Assembly (NCBI RefSeq): GCF_018332695.1
Contig: NZ_BOQN01000075.1
Location: 1-38,350 of the forward strand
Length of the DNA: 38,350 nucleotides
Direction: 5' to 3'
Source: Paractinoplanes toevensis
GTDB lineage: Bacteria > Actinomycetota > Actinomycetes > Mycobacteriales > Micromonosporaceae
Shown: positions 1 to 8,686 of the stretch, piece by piece
How positions within the stretch are numbered: position 1 is the stretch's first letter
Layout: each line of letters starts with the position of its first letter
Program-made: the position numbers and the translations under genes
Notes under the pieces: generated by a model
Database searches by the model: none
What the model saw: the letters and a program-made list of their open reading frames with translations, nothing else
What the model was told of the DNA's origin: nothing

Positions 1-95
1 GCCGGCACAGCGGGCCGGCACGGCGGCAGGCCCGGCGGCGGGCGCGGCATCGAGGACAGCCGGGTGGCGCACGGGACGGCCGTCGCGGCTCGGAT

Positions 96-1436
96 CTACT
101 CGGCGGGCTCGAACAGGGCCACGCACTCCACGTGCTGGGTCATCGGGAAGCAGTCGAAGGCGCGCAGCGTGGTCAGCTGCCAGCCCAGGTCGCGGAAGGT
201 AGCGACGTCGCGGGCCAGCGCCGCCGGGTCGCACGCCACGTAGGCGACCGCGCGCGGCCGGGCGTCGGCGATGCCGCGGACCACCCGGGCGCCGGCCCCG
301 GCCCGCGGCGGGTCGAGGACCACCAGGTCGACCGGGCCGGTGACCCGACGGCGCTGCAGGGCGGTCTCCACCCGGGCCTCGACGACCTCGATGGTGGGCA
401 GGTCGGCCAGGTTGGCGCGGGCCGCGGCGCAGCCCAGCGGGGACGATTCGACCAGCGTGGTGCGCGCGCCGGTGCGCTCGGCGACGGCGGCGGCGAAGAG
501 GCCGGCTCCGCCGTACAGGTCCCAGGCCGACTCGCCTTCGGCGGGCCGGAGCAGCTCGACGACGGTTGCGGTGAGAGTCTCGGCGGCGGCCGGGTGGACC
601 TGCCAGAAACCTTCGGGGGGTACGCCCCACTCGCGACCGGCCGCCACCTCGGTCACCTCGGCGGGGCCGGACACCCGGACCCGGCCGCCGTGGGCAGCCG
701 CGTCGGTCGGGTCGTCGGCGGGGACCGCGCCCTGGCCGGCCGGGCGGATCAGGACCGCCACGTCACCGCCGGTGGACGCGGTCGCCTCGATCGCGCCGGC
801 GTCCGGCCAGTCGTGGGTGAGCACGTCCAGCTCCTGGATCGCGGCGTGCGCGATCCGGCAGCGGTCGACCGGGACGACCTGGTGGGAGCGGTGCTGCAAC
901 AGCCCGGGGCGACCGGCCGCGTCCACCGCATAGCGCACCCGGCTGCGCCAGCCGAGCAGCCGCCCGCCGTCCGGAGCCGGTGCGGCCGAGCCGGTTCCCT
1001 CAGCGGCACCATCCACCGACCCGGAAATACGGGACGGCGATGTTGCGGTTGGTAACGGCTCCACGCGTACGGAAAAATCTGTCAGGCCGGCCAGCCGCCG
1101 GAGCTGTTCCCGGACGACGTCCTCCTTCCATCGCAGCTGCGCGTCGCCTGCGACGTGCTGCAGGTCACACCCGCCGCAGCCGCCGGGATGAGCGTAGGGG
1201 CACGGGGGTTTCACCCGGTCCGGCGAGGGTTGGAGGATCTCGACCGCGTCGGCCCGCAGATAGCCCTTGTGCCGTTCGGTGATCTCGGCGGTGACCCGTT
1301 CACCGGGCAGGGCGTGCCGGACGAAGAAGACCCGGTTGTCCCGTCGCGCTACGCAGTGGCCACCGTGCGCGGGTGCACCCACGGTGAGCTCGACGCGGTC
1401 ACCCTCGACGAGATCGAGACTGGGATCGGAGATCAT
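96..1436 (-). CDS. TrmA/RumA-family class I SAM-dependent RNA (uracil-5) methyltransferase
   Basis: A 446-residue protein with the full RNA m5U methyltransferase layout. A TRAM-like beta-barrel occupies about residues 10-70. Cysteines 79, 87 and 90 (CGGC pattern), with a possible fourth at 193, resemble the RumA iron-sulphur ligands. The SAM loop DLYGGAG is at about 306-312, VLDPPRAG at about 373-380, and the nucleophile region ACDP (Cys402) is followed by DCFPMTQHVE. It should methylate C5 of a uridine in rRNA or tRNA; the exact target cannot be read. An upstream in-frame extension exists, but the ATG at 1436 gives the TRAM start and overlaps the permease stop as ATGA (1433-1436), implying translational coupling. 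The M. tuberculosis positional counterpart is Rv2689c, also next to a permease gene. Confidence 0.92.
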   Translation of the reverse strand: MISDPSLDLVEGDRVELTVGAPAHGGHCVARRDNRVFFVRHALPGERVTAEITERHKGYLRADAVEILQPSPDRVKPPCPYAHPGGCGGCDLQHVAGDAQLRWKEDVVREQLRRLAGLTDFSVRVEPLPTATSPSRISGSVDGAAEGTGSAAPAPDGGRLLGWRSRVRYAVDAAGRPGLLQHRSHQVVPVDRCRIAHAAIQELDVLTHDWPDAGAIEATASTGGDVAVLIRPAGQGAVPADDPTDAAAHGGRVRVSGPAEVTEVAAGREWGVPPEGFWQVHPAAAETLTATVVELLRPAEGESAWDLYGGAGLFAAAVAERTGARTTLVESSPLGCAAARANLADLPTIEVVEARVETALQRRRVTGPVDLVVLDPPRAGAGARVVRGIADARPRAVAYVACDPAALARDVATFRDLGWQLTTLRAFDCFPMTQHVECVALFEPAE

Positions 1437-3472
1437 GTGCGGGCTTCCTCGTCGTCGGTCGGCGGCTGTTCGACTTCCGCGGACCGGGTGCGCGGGCCGC
1501 GTTTCGGCGCCCGGCTCAGGGTGCGGTCGAGGCGGTCGAGGTCGCGGTCCTGGCTGGAGCGCAGCTGCCACGGCACGCTGGTCACCATCACGCCGGGCTC
1601 GAAGAGCAGCCGGCCCTTGATGCGCAGCGCGCTCTGGTTGTGCAGCAGGTTCTCCCACCAGCGGCCGACCACGTACTCCGGCACGAAGACGGTGACCACG
1701 TCGCGCGGGGAGCCGCGGCGGATGCCCTTGACGAAGTCGATGATCGGGCGGGTGATCTCCCGGTAGGGCGAGTCGACGACGGTGAGCGGAACCGGGATCT
1801 GCCGGCGCTCCCACTCCTCCTGGATTTTGCGGGTGTCCTTGTCGTCCACGTTGACAGTGACCGCGGTGAGCGTGTCCGGCCGGGTCGCCTGGGCGTAGGC
1901 GACGGCCCGCAGGGTGGGCATGTGCACCTTGCTGACCAGCACCACCGCGTGGTTGCGGCTGGGCAGGATGGGTCGCTCCTCGGTCGGCAGCAGCTCCTGC
2001 GCCACCCGGGTGTAGTGCTTGTGGATGCCCAGCATCAGCACGTAGAGGAAGACCATCGCGGCGATCGCGATCCACGCGCCGAGCAGGAACTTCGTCACCA
2101 GCACGACGATCAGCACGGCGGCGGTGAGACCCATACCGAACGCGTTGATGGCCCGGGAACGTTTCATCCGGCTACGGCGGGCCGGGTCACGCTGGGTGCG
2201 CAGCAGCCGGTTCCAGTGTCGGATCATGCCGCCCTGGGACAGCGTGAACGACACGAACACGCCCACGATGTAGAGCTGGATGAGCCGGGTGGTCTCCGCC
2301 TGGAACGCCACCACCAGCACGATCGCGGCGAAGGCCAGCAGCACGATGCCGTTGGAGAAGGCCAGCCGGTCACCTCGGGTGTGCAGCTGGCGGGGCAGGT
2401 AACGGTCCTGGGCGAGGATCGAGCCGAGCACCGGGAAGCCGTTGAAGGCGGTGTTCGCGGCCAGGAACAGGATCAGGGCGGTGACCGCGCCGGTCGCGTA
2501 GAGCAGGAACGAGCCCGCTCCGAACACCGTCTCGGCGAGCTGTGCGGTGACCGTCTTCTGGTCGTAACCGGGCGGGCCGGAGATGATCTGGGTGGCCTGG
2601 TCCTCGACGTACTGCAGGTGGGTCAGCCGGGCCAGTACGACGATGCCGACCAGCATCACGATCGCGATGCCGCCGAGCAGCATCAGCGTGGTGGCGGCGT
2701 TCTTGCTCTTCGGTGGCTTGAAGGCGGGCACGCCGTTGGAGATGGCCTCGACGCCGGTCAGCGCCGCGCAGCCCGAGGAGAACGTCCGTAACAGCAGGTA
2801 GGCGAACCCGAAGCTGGTCAGATGGTCGTCCTCGGCGGTGATCACCAGGCCGGCGCTGGGCGCCTGCAGATCCTGGCCGAGGATGAACTCCCGGAACAGG
2901 CCGGTCAAGATCATGAAGAGAATCAAAGCGATGAACGCGTACGTCGGGATGGCGAACGCGGTGCCCGACTCGCGCAGGCCTCGCAGGTTGAGCGCGGTCA
3001 GGATGGCGATCGCGCCGATCGCGAACGGCACCTTGTGCTCGGCCACGTACGGCACCACCGAGCCCAGGTTGTTCACCCCGGACGAGGTCGACACGGCCAC
3101 CGTGAGGATGTAGTCGACCAGCAGCGCGCTGGCCACCCCGAGCCCGGCCCGTGGCCCGAGGTTGACCGTGGCCACCTCGTAGTCACCGCCGCCGGACGGG
3201 TAGGCGTGCACGTTCTGCCGATAGCTCGCCACCACCGTGATCATTACGACGGCGACGGCCAGCGTGATCCACGGCGAGATGATGAAGGCACCGGCGCCGG
3301 CGATCGAGAGGGTCAGAAGGATCTCATCGGGCGCGTACGCCACGCTCGACAGCGCGTCACTGGCGAACACGGGCAGGGCGATCCGCTTGGGCAGCAGAGT
3401 GTGCTGCAACTTGTCGGAGCGGAACGGTCTGCCCAGCAGCAGCCGCTTGGCGAGGGAGGTCGAACTGGCCAC
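1433..3472 (-). CDS. APC-superfamily permease, potassium-transport neighbourhood
   Basis: A polytopic membrane protein of about 679 residues from the GTG at 3472. About twelve hydrophobic segments fill the first 480 residues, beginning with FASDALSSVAYAPDEIL, the usual opening of this amino-acid/polyamine/organocation family. A soluble C-terminal region of about 200 residues follows. An in-frame ATG at 3541 would add 23 residues (MRVRRTAPGAGYAV...) that look untypical. The GTG is preferred because TACCCT sits 8 nt upstream, as expected for a leaderless mRNA, and neither start has a good ribosome binding site. It is divergent from two trkA genes, as Rv2690c is from ceoB/ceoC. Potassium-linked transport is inferred from that context; the substrate is unknown. 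Confidence 0.9.
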   Translation of the reverse strand: MASSTSLAKRLLLGRPFRSDKLQHTLLPKRIALPVFASDALSSVAYAPDEILLTLSIAGAGAFIISPWITLAVAVVMITVVASYRQNVHAYPSGGGDYEVATVNLGPRAGLGVASALLVDYILTVAVSTSSGVNNLGSVVPYVAEHKVPFAIGAIAILTALNLRGLRESGTAFAIPTYAFIALILFMILTGLFREFILGQDLQAPSAGLVITAEDDHLTSFGFAYLLLRTFSSGCAALTGVEAISNGVPAFKPPKSKNAATTLMLLGGIAIVMLVGIVVLARLTHLQYVEDQATQIISGPPGYDQKTVTAQLAETVFGAGSFLLYATGAVTALILFLAANTAFNGFPVLGSILAQDRYLPRQLHTRGDRLAFSNGIVLLAFAAIVLVVAFQAETTRLIQLYIVGVFVSFTLSQGGMIRHWNRLLRTQRDPARRSRMKRSRAINAFGMGLTAAVLIVVLVTKFLLGAWIAIAAMVFLYVLMLGIHKHYTRVAQELLPTEERPILPSRNHAVVLVSKVHMPTLRAVAYAQATRPDTLTAVTVNVDDKDTRKIQEEWERRQIPVPLTVVDSPYREITRPIIDFVKGIRRGSPRDVVTVFVPEYVVGRWWENLLHNQSALRIKGRLLFEPGVMVTSVPWQLRSSQDRDLDRLDRTLSRAPKRGPRTRSAEVEQPPTDDEEART

Positions 3473-3480
3473 GAGTGCCA

Positions 3481-3486
3481 AGGGTA
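3481..3486 (-). promoter_or_regulatory. Candidate -10 box (TACCCT) for a leaderless permease mRNA
   Basis: On the minus strand TACCCT fits TANNNT and lies 8 nt before the GTG at 3472, so transcription could begin at or next to the start codon. No clear -35 box is visible. The same hexamer precedes the GTG of the DUF3093 gene. Confidence 0.35.
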
Positions 3487-3585
3487 CGGGCGTGCACGCC
3501 ACCGCGTATCCCGCCCCGGGCGCCGTCCTTCGCACGCGCATGGGACGCTCATCGTCGTGAGCATTGATCCGGAAGGGCGCGACAC

Positions 3586-4251
3586 GTGCACGTGGTGATC
3601 ATGGGGTGTGGCCGGCTCGGCTCCACGCTCGCCCAGAAGCTCGAGGAGCGCGGCCACTCGGTCGCGGTCATCGACCAGAATTCGGACGCCTTCCGCCGGC
3701 TCGGCTCCGATTTCGCCGGCACCACGGTGACCGGCATCGGCTTCGACCGGGACGTGCTGCGCTCGGCCGGCATCGAGCGCGCCGACGCGTTCGCGGCCGT
3801 GTCCAGCGGGGACAATTCCAACATCATCTCGGCGCGGCTGGCCCGCGAGACGTTCGGCGTCTCCCGGGTGGTGGCCCGCATCTACGACGCCCGCCGCGCC
3901 CAGGTCTACGAGCGGCTCGGCATCCCCACGGTGGCCACCATCCGGTGGGCCGCCGACCGGATGTTCCGGCACCTGGTCCCCGAGGGCACGGTCGAGGTGT
4001 TCCGCGACCCGACCAGTGTGGTCTCCATCGTCGAGGTGCCGTTGCACCGCGACTGGGTAGGCCTCACTCTCAAGTCATTGGAGGACGAGACCGGCGCCCG
4101 GGTGGCCTACCTGATGCGCTTCGGCATGGGCACCCTCGGCACGCCGTCCACCGTGATCCAGGACGGCGACCAGGTCTTCATGCTGGTCACCGACGACACC
4201 GTCGCCGACGTGCTGGACCTCGCCTCGGGCTCGCAAAAAGAAGGGCACTGA
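3586..4251 (+). CDS. trkA: TrkA-family potassium uptake regulatory protein (first of two)
   Basis: A 221-residue cytoplasmic RCK protein. The N-terminal Rossmann domain (about 1-125) has the nucleotide-binding loop GCGRLG at residues 7-12 and an acidic strand end (VIDQN). A TrkA_C domain fills about 140-218. Such proteins bind NAD(H) or ATP and gate a potassium channel or transporter. The GTG at 3586 is chosen because GGAAGGG (3571-3577) sits 8 nt upstream. The second trkA gene starts 2 nt after its stop. No Trk/Ktr membrane subunit is present; the divergent permease is the only transporter candidate here. The pair corresponds to M. tuberculosis ceoB/ceoC. Confidence 0.93.
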   Translation: MHVVIMGCGRLGSTLAQKLEERGHSVAVIDQNSDAFRRLGSDFAGTTVTGIGFDRDVLRSAGIERADAFAAVSSGDNSNIISARLARETFGVSRVVARIYDARRAQVYERLGIPTVATIRWAADRMFRHLVPEGTVEVFRDPTSVVSIVEVPLHRDWVGLTLKSLEDETGARVAYLMRFGMGTLGTPSTVIQDGDQVFMLVTDDTVADVLDLASGSQKEGH

Positions 4252-4253
4252 CC

Positions 4254-4934
4254 ATGCGGATCGCCATCGCCGGGGCCGGCAACGTCGGCCGGTCGATCGC
4301 GCAGGAGCTGATCGGCAACGGCCACCGGGTCATGCTGATCGAGCGGCAGCCCCGCCAGCTGAAGCCGGAGCGGGTGCCGGAGGCCGAGTGGGTGCTCGCC
4401 GACGCGTGCGAGCTCTCCAGCCTGGAAGAGGCCGACGTGGCCGGCTGCGACGTCGTGGTGGCCGCCACCGGCGACGACAAGGCCAACCTGGTGGTGTCGC
4501 TGCTCGCCAAGACCGAGTTCGCGGTGCCGCGGGTGGTGGCCCGGGTCAACCGGGCCGAGAACGAGTGGCTGTTCACCGAGCAGTGGGGGGTCGACGTCTC
4601 GGTCAGCAAGCCGCGCCTGATGGCCGCCCTGGTCGAGGAGGCGGTCACGGTCGGCGACCTGGTCCGGCTCATGACGTTCCGGCAGGGCGAGGCCAACCTG
4701 GTCGAGATCACCCTGCCCCGGAACGCGCCGTACGAGGGGAAGCCGGTGCGCGACGTACCGCTGCCCCGGGACGCGGCCCTGGTGGCGATCCTGCGCGGCA
4801 AGCGCGTGCTGGTGCCGACCCCGGACGACCCGCTCGAGGCCGGCGACGAGCTGATCTTCGTCTGCACCAGCGAGGTGGAGGATCAGATCCGCGCGGTCGT
4901 CCTGGGCAGCAACAGCCGCGAACTAGCCGACTGA
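4254..4934 (+). CDS. trkA: TrkA-family potassium uptake regulatory protein (second of two)
   Basis: A 226-residue RCK protein with GAGNVG at residues 7-12, an acidic residue after strand 2 (LIERQ), and a TrkA_C domain at about 140-220 ending in DELIFVCTS. Its ATG lies 2 nt after the first trkA stop, with AAGAAGGG 8 nt upstream, so the two are co-transcribed. Two single-RCK proteins probably co-assemble into a hetero-octameric gating ring, which is inference from the family. Its last 12 nt overlap the end of the convergent DUF3159 gene. Confidence 0.93.
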   Translation: MRIAIAGAGNVGRSIAQELIGNGHRVMLIERQPRQLKPERVPEAEWVLADACELSSLEEADVAGCDVVVAATGDDKANLVVSLLAKTEFAVPRVVARVNRAENEWLFTEQWGVDVSVSKPRLMAALVEEAVTVGDLVRLMTFRQGEANLVEITLPRNAPYEGKPVRDVPLPRDAALVAILRGKRVLVPTPDDPLEAGDELIFVCTSEVEDQIRAVVLGSNSRELAD

Positions 4935-5675
4935 GACCTTTTTCTCGCTGGTCACGCGGTGGATGGCCCACGCGGTGAAGGCGAACGTGGCGGCGTAGAT
5001 CGGCCAGCTGATCAGGATGCGGACGATGCCGAGCGCGTTCGCCTCGTCCTGCGCGTACAGGTAGTACTGGATGCCGGCGCGGACGCAGAGCGAGACCACC
5101 CAGACCAGAGTGAGCCACTGGAACGTGCGGAACAGCCGGCTGTTGCCGAACCAGTCCTGATGCCCCTTGTTCGCCATGATGCCCCAGGCGTAACCGATCA
5201 GGGGTTTGCGGACGACCACCGAGAGCAGCAGCACCGCCGCCTGCCCGAAGGTCAGCAGGATGCCGGGCAGGTAGAAGTTTTTCGCGTCACCGGTGCGCCA
5301 GGCCAGGTAGGCGCCGATCGCGATGCCGAACAGGCCGTTGATCGCGTGCCGGACCGGCTCCTTGCGGATCAGCCGGTAGACGCCGATGCCGACCGCGGAC
5401 AGCACCGAGCCGGCGATCGCCCAGTACAGCGCGGTGGTCTTGCCGAAACCGGCCACGGCATCGCCGAGCAGGACGTTGAGCAGGACGAACGCGAGAACGG
5501 GCAGGCTCGACTCGATGAGACCGCGCACCCCGCCCAACTGCTCGGCGATCTGCTCACTCATCGAGGGAAGCGGTTCCTCGACCTCATGGAGGTCGAGTTC
5601 CTCGACGACCTCCTCGGCGAGCCGCTCTTCCACGGTTTCGTGCGCGGCGTGACGCGGCTCGCTGCCGGGTGTCAC
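4923..5675 (-). CDS. DUF3159 integral membrane protein
   Basis: A 250-residue protein with an acidic cytoplasmic N-terminus (about 1-50) and five to six hydrophobic helices between residues 55 and 245. Conserved-looking polar loops include RKPLIGYAWG and NKGHQDWFGNSRLFRTFQW, the latter typical of DUF3159 (compare Rv2693c). Function is unknown. The GTG start overlaps the stop of the upstream OB-fold gene as GTGA (5672-5675), so the two are translationally coupled. Confidence 0.88.
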   Translation of the reverse strand: MTPGSEPRHAAHETVEERLAEEVVEELDLHEVEEPLPSMSEQIAEQLGGVRGLIESSLPVLAFVLLNVLLGDAVAGFGKTTALYWAIAGSVLSAVGIGVYRLIRKEPVRHAINGLFGIAIGAYLAWRTGDAKNFYLPGILLTFGQAAVLLLSVVVRKPLIGYAWGIMANKGHQDWFGNSRLFRTFQWLTLVWVVSLCVRAGIQYYLYAQDEANALGIVRILISWPIYAATFAFTAWAIHRVTSEKKVSVG

Positions 5676-6049
5676 CGGGGCGCCTCCAGCTCGTAGTACG
5701 GGTTGTAGATGACCTTACGGTCGTCCCGGATCGCTATCCGGCCACGCGCCATGAGCTGCCGCCCCGGTTCGATGCCGGCGATCGACCGGCGGCCCAGGAA
5801 GACGAGCGTGACCACGTCGCTGCCGTCGTAGAGGTCGGCCTCCAGCGTCGGCAGGTTGGTTCGAGGAGTGTACGCCACCGTGCGCAGTCGCCCGGACACC
5901 GAGACGACCTGGCCGCGGCTGCACTGGCCGGCCGGCATGGCGCCGCACTTGGCGCTCTCCCGCTGGAGGTGCTGGGCGTCGAGCTCGGAATCGGTGGCGG
6001 TCAACTGCTTGAAGAATCGGCGCAGACCGGTTCGCTCGTCGGTCGACAT
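5672..6049 (-). CDS. OB-fold nucleic-acid-binding domain protein
   Basis: A 125-residue small soluble protein. Residues about 45-120 read as one OB-fold (GQVVSVSGRLRTV ... ADLYDGSDVVTLVFLGRR ... LMARGRIAI), the type found in RecG wedge and tRNA anticodon-binding domains. The ATG at 6049 is preferred over in-frame upstream codons because GGAGAGG lies just before it. It is coupled to the DUF3159 gene by a 4-nt overlap. The positional counterpart in M. tuberculosis is Rv2694c. The ligand is unknown. Confidence 0.87.
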   Translation of the reverse strand: MSTDERTGLRRFFKQLTATDSELDAQHLQRESAKCGAMPAGQCSRGQVVSVSGRLRTVAYTPRTNLPTLEADLYDGSDVVTLVFLGRRSIAGIEPGRQLMARGRIAIRDDRKVIYNPYYELEAPR

Positions 6050-6118
6050 GACCCTCTCCTCGACCCGCCGTGGGGATGGACGACACAGTTTGCGCATGTG
6101 CCGTCCGTCCACGGTACG

Positions 6119-6150
6119 CCGGAAGTGCTTCCGGTGACGTCCGTCACCGG
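6119..6150 (-). terminator. Two overlapping stem-loops after the DUF3710 gene
   Basis: An 8-bp stem (CCGGTGAC at 6131-6138 with GTCACCGG at 6143-6150, 4-nt loop) and a 7-bp stem (CCGGAAG at 6119-6125 with CTTCCGG at 6128-6134) share bases 6131-6134, so only one can form at a time. They lie just after the DUF3710 stop. There is no U-tract, so termination is only likely. Confidence 0.4.
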
Positions 6151-6157
6151 CCCAGAG

Positions 6158-6841
6158 TTACTGCGGCTGCCCGTTGGCCCCGCCCGGGCCCGTTTGCGCG
6201 GCCTCGGCCTGGGCCTGCTCGGTCATCTCCTTGGGCAGCAGGAGCGGCAGCGCCTCGCGGACCGGGCGGGCCTCGGAGTCGCGGACCACCACGAGGCCGG
6301 AGAGCACCTGGCCGAGCGCGCCCTCCCGGCCCGGGTCGGACGCGGCCGCACCCTGGTAGAGGGCCCGGACCATCCAGCGCGGGCCGTCCACGCCCACGAA
6401 CCGCACATCGGCCGGCCCGTCGGGAGTGTTGACCCGGGCGGTCAACTCCGTTCCGTACGGCCCGGTGGTCTCGCGCGGCGACACCCCGTCGGCCGCCATG
6501 GCCTCGGCGATCTCGGCGCGCACCTCGTCCCAGATGCCTTCGCTCTTCGGCGCCGCGAAGACGCCGAGTTGCAGCGCGCTCTCGCCGTCGACGAGCACGA
6601 TCTGCTCGACGCCGCCCTCCGGGTTGGCCTGGACCCGGACCTCGACGCCCTCGATCGCGGGGATCTGCAGGCTGCCCAGGTCGAGCCGCTGCACGCCGTC
6701 CGGGGCGTGCCGGGAATCCCAGGGGCCTTGGTCGGGGGCCGGGGGTTCGTCGTCGGCCGCGAGACTGCGCTCGAGTGCCTCCGAGGGCGGTGCGTCGGTC
6801 GCACGCACGTGCTTCGGGCCGCCGCGCTTACGGGAGAACAT
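6158..6841 (-). CDS. DUF3710 domain protein
   Basis: A 227-residue soluble protein. A basic start (MFSRKRGG) leads into a linker, then the DUF3710 core from about residue 45 (RLDLGSLQIPAIEGVEVRVQ) through RFVGVDGPRWMVRALYQG to LPLLLPKEM. The tail is rich in Gln, Ala and Gly. The ATG at 6841 has GGAAG 9 nt upstream; a GTG at 6850 would overlap that site. It follows dut by 17 nt in the same orientation, as Rv2696c follows dut (Rv2697c). Function is unknown; linkage to dUTPase suggests nucleotide metabolism, by association only. Confidence 0.88.
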   Translation of the reverse strand: MFSRKRGGPKHVRATDAPPSEALERSLAADDEPPAPDQGPWDSRHAPDGVQRLDLGSLQIPAIEGVEVRVQANPEGGVEQIVLVDGESALQLGVFAAPKSEGIWDEVRAEIAEAMAADGVSPRETTGPYGTELTARVNTPDGPADVRFVGVDGPRWMVRALYQGAAASDPGREGALGQVLSGLVVVRDSEARPVREALPLLLPKEMTEQAQAEAAQTGPGGANGQPQ

Positions 6842-6858
6842 CACTGCCACCTTCCGTT

Positions 6859-7332
6859 TCAGTACTGCGTCTGCCGCGGCGGCAGCGCGTGGTGCCCGCC
6901 GGTGGAACCGGTCCCGCCGACACCGCGCGCGGTGTCGTCGAGCTCGTCGACCACCTGGAACTCGGCCCGCTCCACCCGCTGGACGACCAGCTGGGCGATG
7001 CGGTCGCCGCGAGAGATCTTGACGGTCTTCTCCCGGTCGTGGTTGATCAGGATCACGAGAATTTCACCGCGGTAGCCGGCGTCGACCGTACCGGGCGCGT
7101 TGAGCACGGTGACACCCAGCCGAGCGGCCAGCCCGGAGCGGGGGTGCACCAGACCGACGTAGCCGTCCGGGATGGCCACGGCGATGCCGGTGCGCACCGC
7201 GGCCCGGCCACCCGGAACGAGTTCGGCGTCCTCGGCCGCGACCAGGTCGGCGCCCGCGTCGCCGGGATGCGAGTAGGCCGGCAACGGCAGGTCGGGGTCG
7301 ATTCGGCGGATCGGAATGACTACGTCGGCCAA
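6859..7332 (-). CDS. dut: dUTP diphosphatase
   Basis: A trimeric-type dUTPase of about 157 residues that hydrolyses dUTP to dUMP and pyrophosphate, keeping uracil out of DNA and feeding dTMP synthesis. All five motifs are visible: DAGADL, PRSGLA, GTVDAGYRGEI, GDRIAQLV and the glycine-rich C-terminal RGVGGTGSTGG. The TTG at 7332 is proposed because AGGAAG lies 6 nt upstream and the family normally starts at this point; a GTG at 7347 would add five residues and has no ribosome binding site. It is first in an operon with the DUF3710 gene. Confidence 0.95.
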   Translation of the reverse strand: MADVVIPIRRIDPDLPLPAYSHPGDAGADLVAAEDAELVPGGRAAVRTGIAVAIPDGYVGLVHPRSGLAARLGVTVLNAPGTVDAGYRGEILVILINHDREKTVKISRGDRIAQLVVQRVERAEFQVVDELDDTARGVGGTGSTGGHHALPPRQTQY

Positions 7333-7412
7333 GGCAAGCTTCCTCACTGATGCATCGGCGGGGCGGGAACCAACCCTGCCATCCTGCCGTGCCCGGCCAC
7401 GGAGGCGCGCCG

Positions 7413-7418
7413 TACCCT
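7413..7418 (+). promoter_or_regulatory. Candidate -10 box (TACCCT) for leaderless DUF3093 mRNA
   Basis: TACCCT lies 7 nt before the GTG at 7426, where no ribosome binding site is seen. The spacing fits a transcript starting at the GTG. No convincing -35 is present. Confidence 0.35.
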
Positions 7419-7425
7419 TTCCAGG

Positions 7426-7911
7426 GTGACACCGGAGTCCCCCGCGCGCATCACCACGCCGGCCGCATACGCCGAACGGCTACGGCTGACCTGGCCGGCC
7501 TGGATCGGCGCGCTCGTGGTCGATCTGATCGTCGGTTCCGAGGTGCTGATCGGCTTCGCCGGCATGCCGGCCTGGGTGCCGTTCGCCGTGCTGCTGCCGG
7601 TCACCGCGGCCGGGCTGCTCTGGGTGGGCCGGATCCGGGTGACGGTGACGGCCGAGGAGCTGCTGGTCGACGACGCCCGCCTCCCGGTGTCGGTGATCGC
7701 CGACGTGGTGGCGCTCGACGCGGCCGGCAAGCGTGAGGCGCTCGGGGTGGGCGCCCACCCGCTCGCCTTCGTCATCCAGCGCCCGTGGATCGGGCCGGCC
7801 GTGCAGGTGCTGCTGGACGACCCGGACGACCCGACGCCGTACTGGGTGATCAGCACCCGCCGCCCGGTGGAGCTGGCGACCGCGCTGCTCACCGCCGCTA
7901 ACCTTCGATGA
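7426..7911 (+). CDS. DUF3093 membrane protein
   Basis: A 161-residue protein with two adjacent hydrophobic helices at about residues 22-42 and 45-66, then a soluble beta-rich C-terminal domain (RIRVTVTAEELLVDDARLP ... FVIQRPWIGPAVQVLLDDP). This is the DUF3093 layout (compare Rv2698), divergent from dut as in mycobacteria. Function is unknown. Its last 14 nt overlap the end of the convergent gene. Confidence 0.87.
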   Translation: MTPESPARITTPAAYAERLRLTWPAWIGALVVDLIVGSEVLIGFAGMPAWVPFAVLLPVTAAGLLWVGRIRVTVTAEELLVDDARLPVSVIADVVALDAAGKREALGVGAHPLAFVIQRPWIGPAVQVLLDDPDDPTPYWVISTRRPVELATALLTAANLR

Positions 7912-8686
7912 TCTTGGGGCGGGACCGCCGCAGATCCTTCCGCACGTGCTCGCCCACCGAGTGGGTCGCCCGCCGGTTGAGGAAGCCCGCCACCGCGGCG
8001 CCGGTCAGCAGGGGTCCCAGCGTGCTCAGACTGCGCCCGAACCGGCGCAGCAGGGTCTTCTGCAGGTCCCGTCGCGCGGCCGTGCCCAGCACCGCACCGA
8101 CGCCCACACCGGGCAGCAGCGGGTTGACGCCACGCTGCTGCGACCACGCCTGGATCAGGGCCAGCGCACGCTGACCGGGGCTGCCGGTGACCGGTTGCCC
8201 GTAGACCTCGTGCAGCTCGCCCAGCAGTTTCAGCTCGATCGCCACCACCGCCACCGTCTCGGCGGCCAGCAGGATGGGCGCGGAGAGCAGGGTGGGCGGA
8301 GCGACCCACTCGACGGCGGCAACCCCGCCGCCGACCGCGCCGACACCGGCCGTGGATCGGGCCGCGTTGCGGATCAGGCGCTCGGCCAGAGCGTCCTCGT
8401 CCAGGCCGGGAAAGTGCCGGTGCAGGGTGGCTTTGTCGCGGATCGGGACGTGCGGAGCCACGTCGGTGACCACGTCGGCCATCCAGCGCAGCGCGGCCCG
8501 CGGCCGGAACAGCTGGCCCAGCCCACGCCGGCGGATGTCACCCACCAGGCGGCCGAGCAACTCCCGGCGGCCGGCCGGCTCCAGGTCGTCGGCCGTCAGT
8601 GCGGCGACCGTCCGGCTCAGCTCGGCATCGTTCGGCTCCGGCTGCTCGCCTCCGGCGTCGGCCTCGAGGTGGTCCGGGTGGCTCAT
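7898..8686 (-). CDS. Conserved hypothetical protein with hydrophobic centre
   Basis: A 262-residue protein I do not recognise with certainty. Residues 1-35 are acidic and polar. Helical regions follow, then a Gly/Ala/Val-rich hydrophobic stretch at about 115-175 ending AIELKLLGELHEVYG, recalling EcsC-like proteins (hydrophobic pair followed by a helix and YG), and a second Gly-rich stretch at about 205-245. The ATG at 8686 has GGGAGG 6 nt upstream; earlier in-frame codons lack one. It lies between the DUF3093 and DUF4193 genes, which are adjacent in M. tuberculosis, so it looks like a lineage-specific insertion. Confidence 0.75.
   Translation of the reverse strand: MSHPDHLEADAGGEQPEPNDAELSRTVAALTADDLEPAGRRELLGRLVGDIRRRGLGQLFRPRAALRWMADVVTDVAPHVPIRDKATLHRHFPGLDEDALAERLIRNAARSTAGVGAVGGGVAAVEWVAPPTLLSAPILLAAETVAVVAIELKLLGELHEVYGQPVTGSPGQRALALIQAWSQQRGVNPLLPGVGVGAVLGTAARRDLQKTLLRRFGRSLSTLGPLLTGAAVAGFLNRRATHSVGEHVRKDLRRSRPKIIEG

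Noticed and set aside
1..95. GC-rich stretch before the methyltransferase stop
   Set aside because: Too short and cut by the window edge; no convincing gene end, terminator or RNA.
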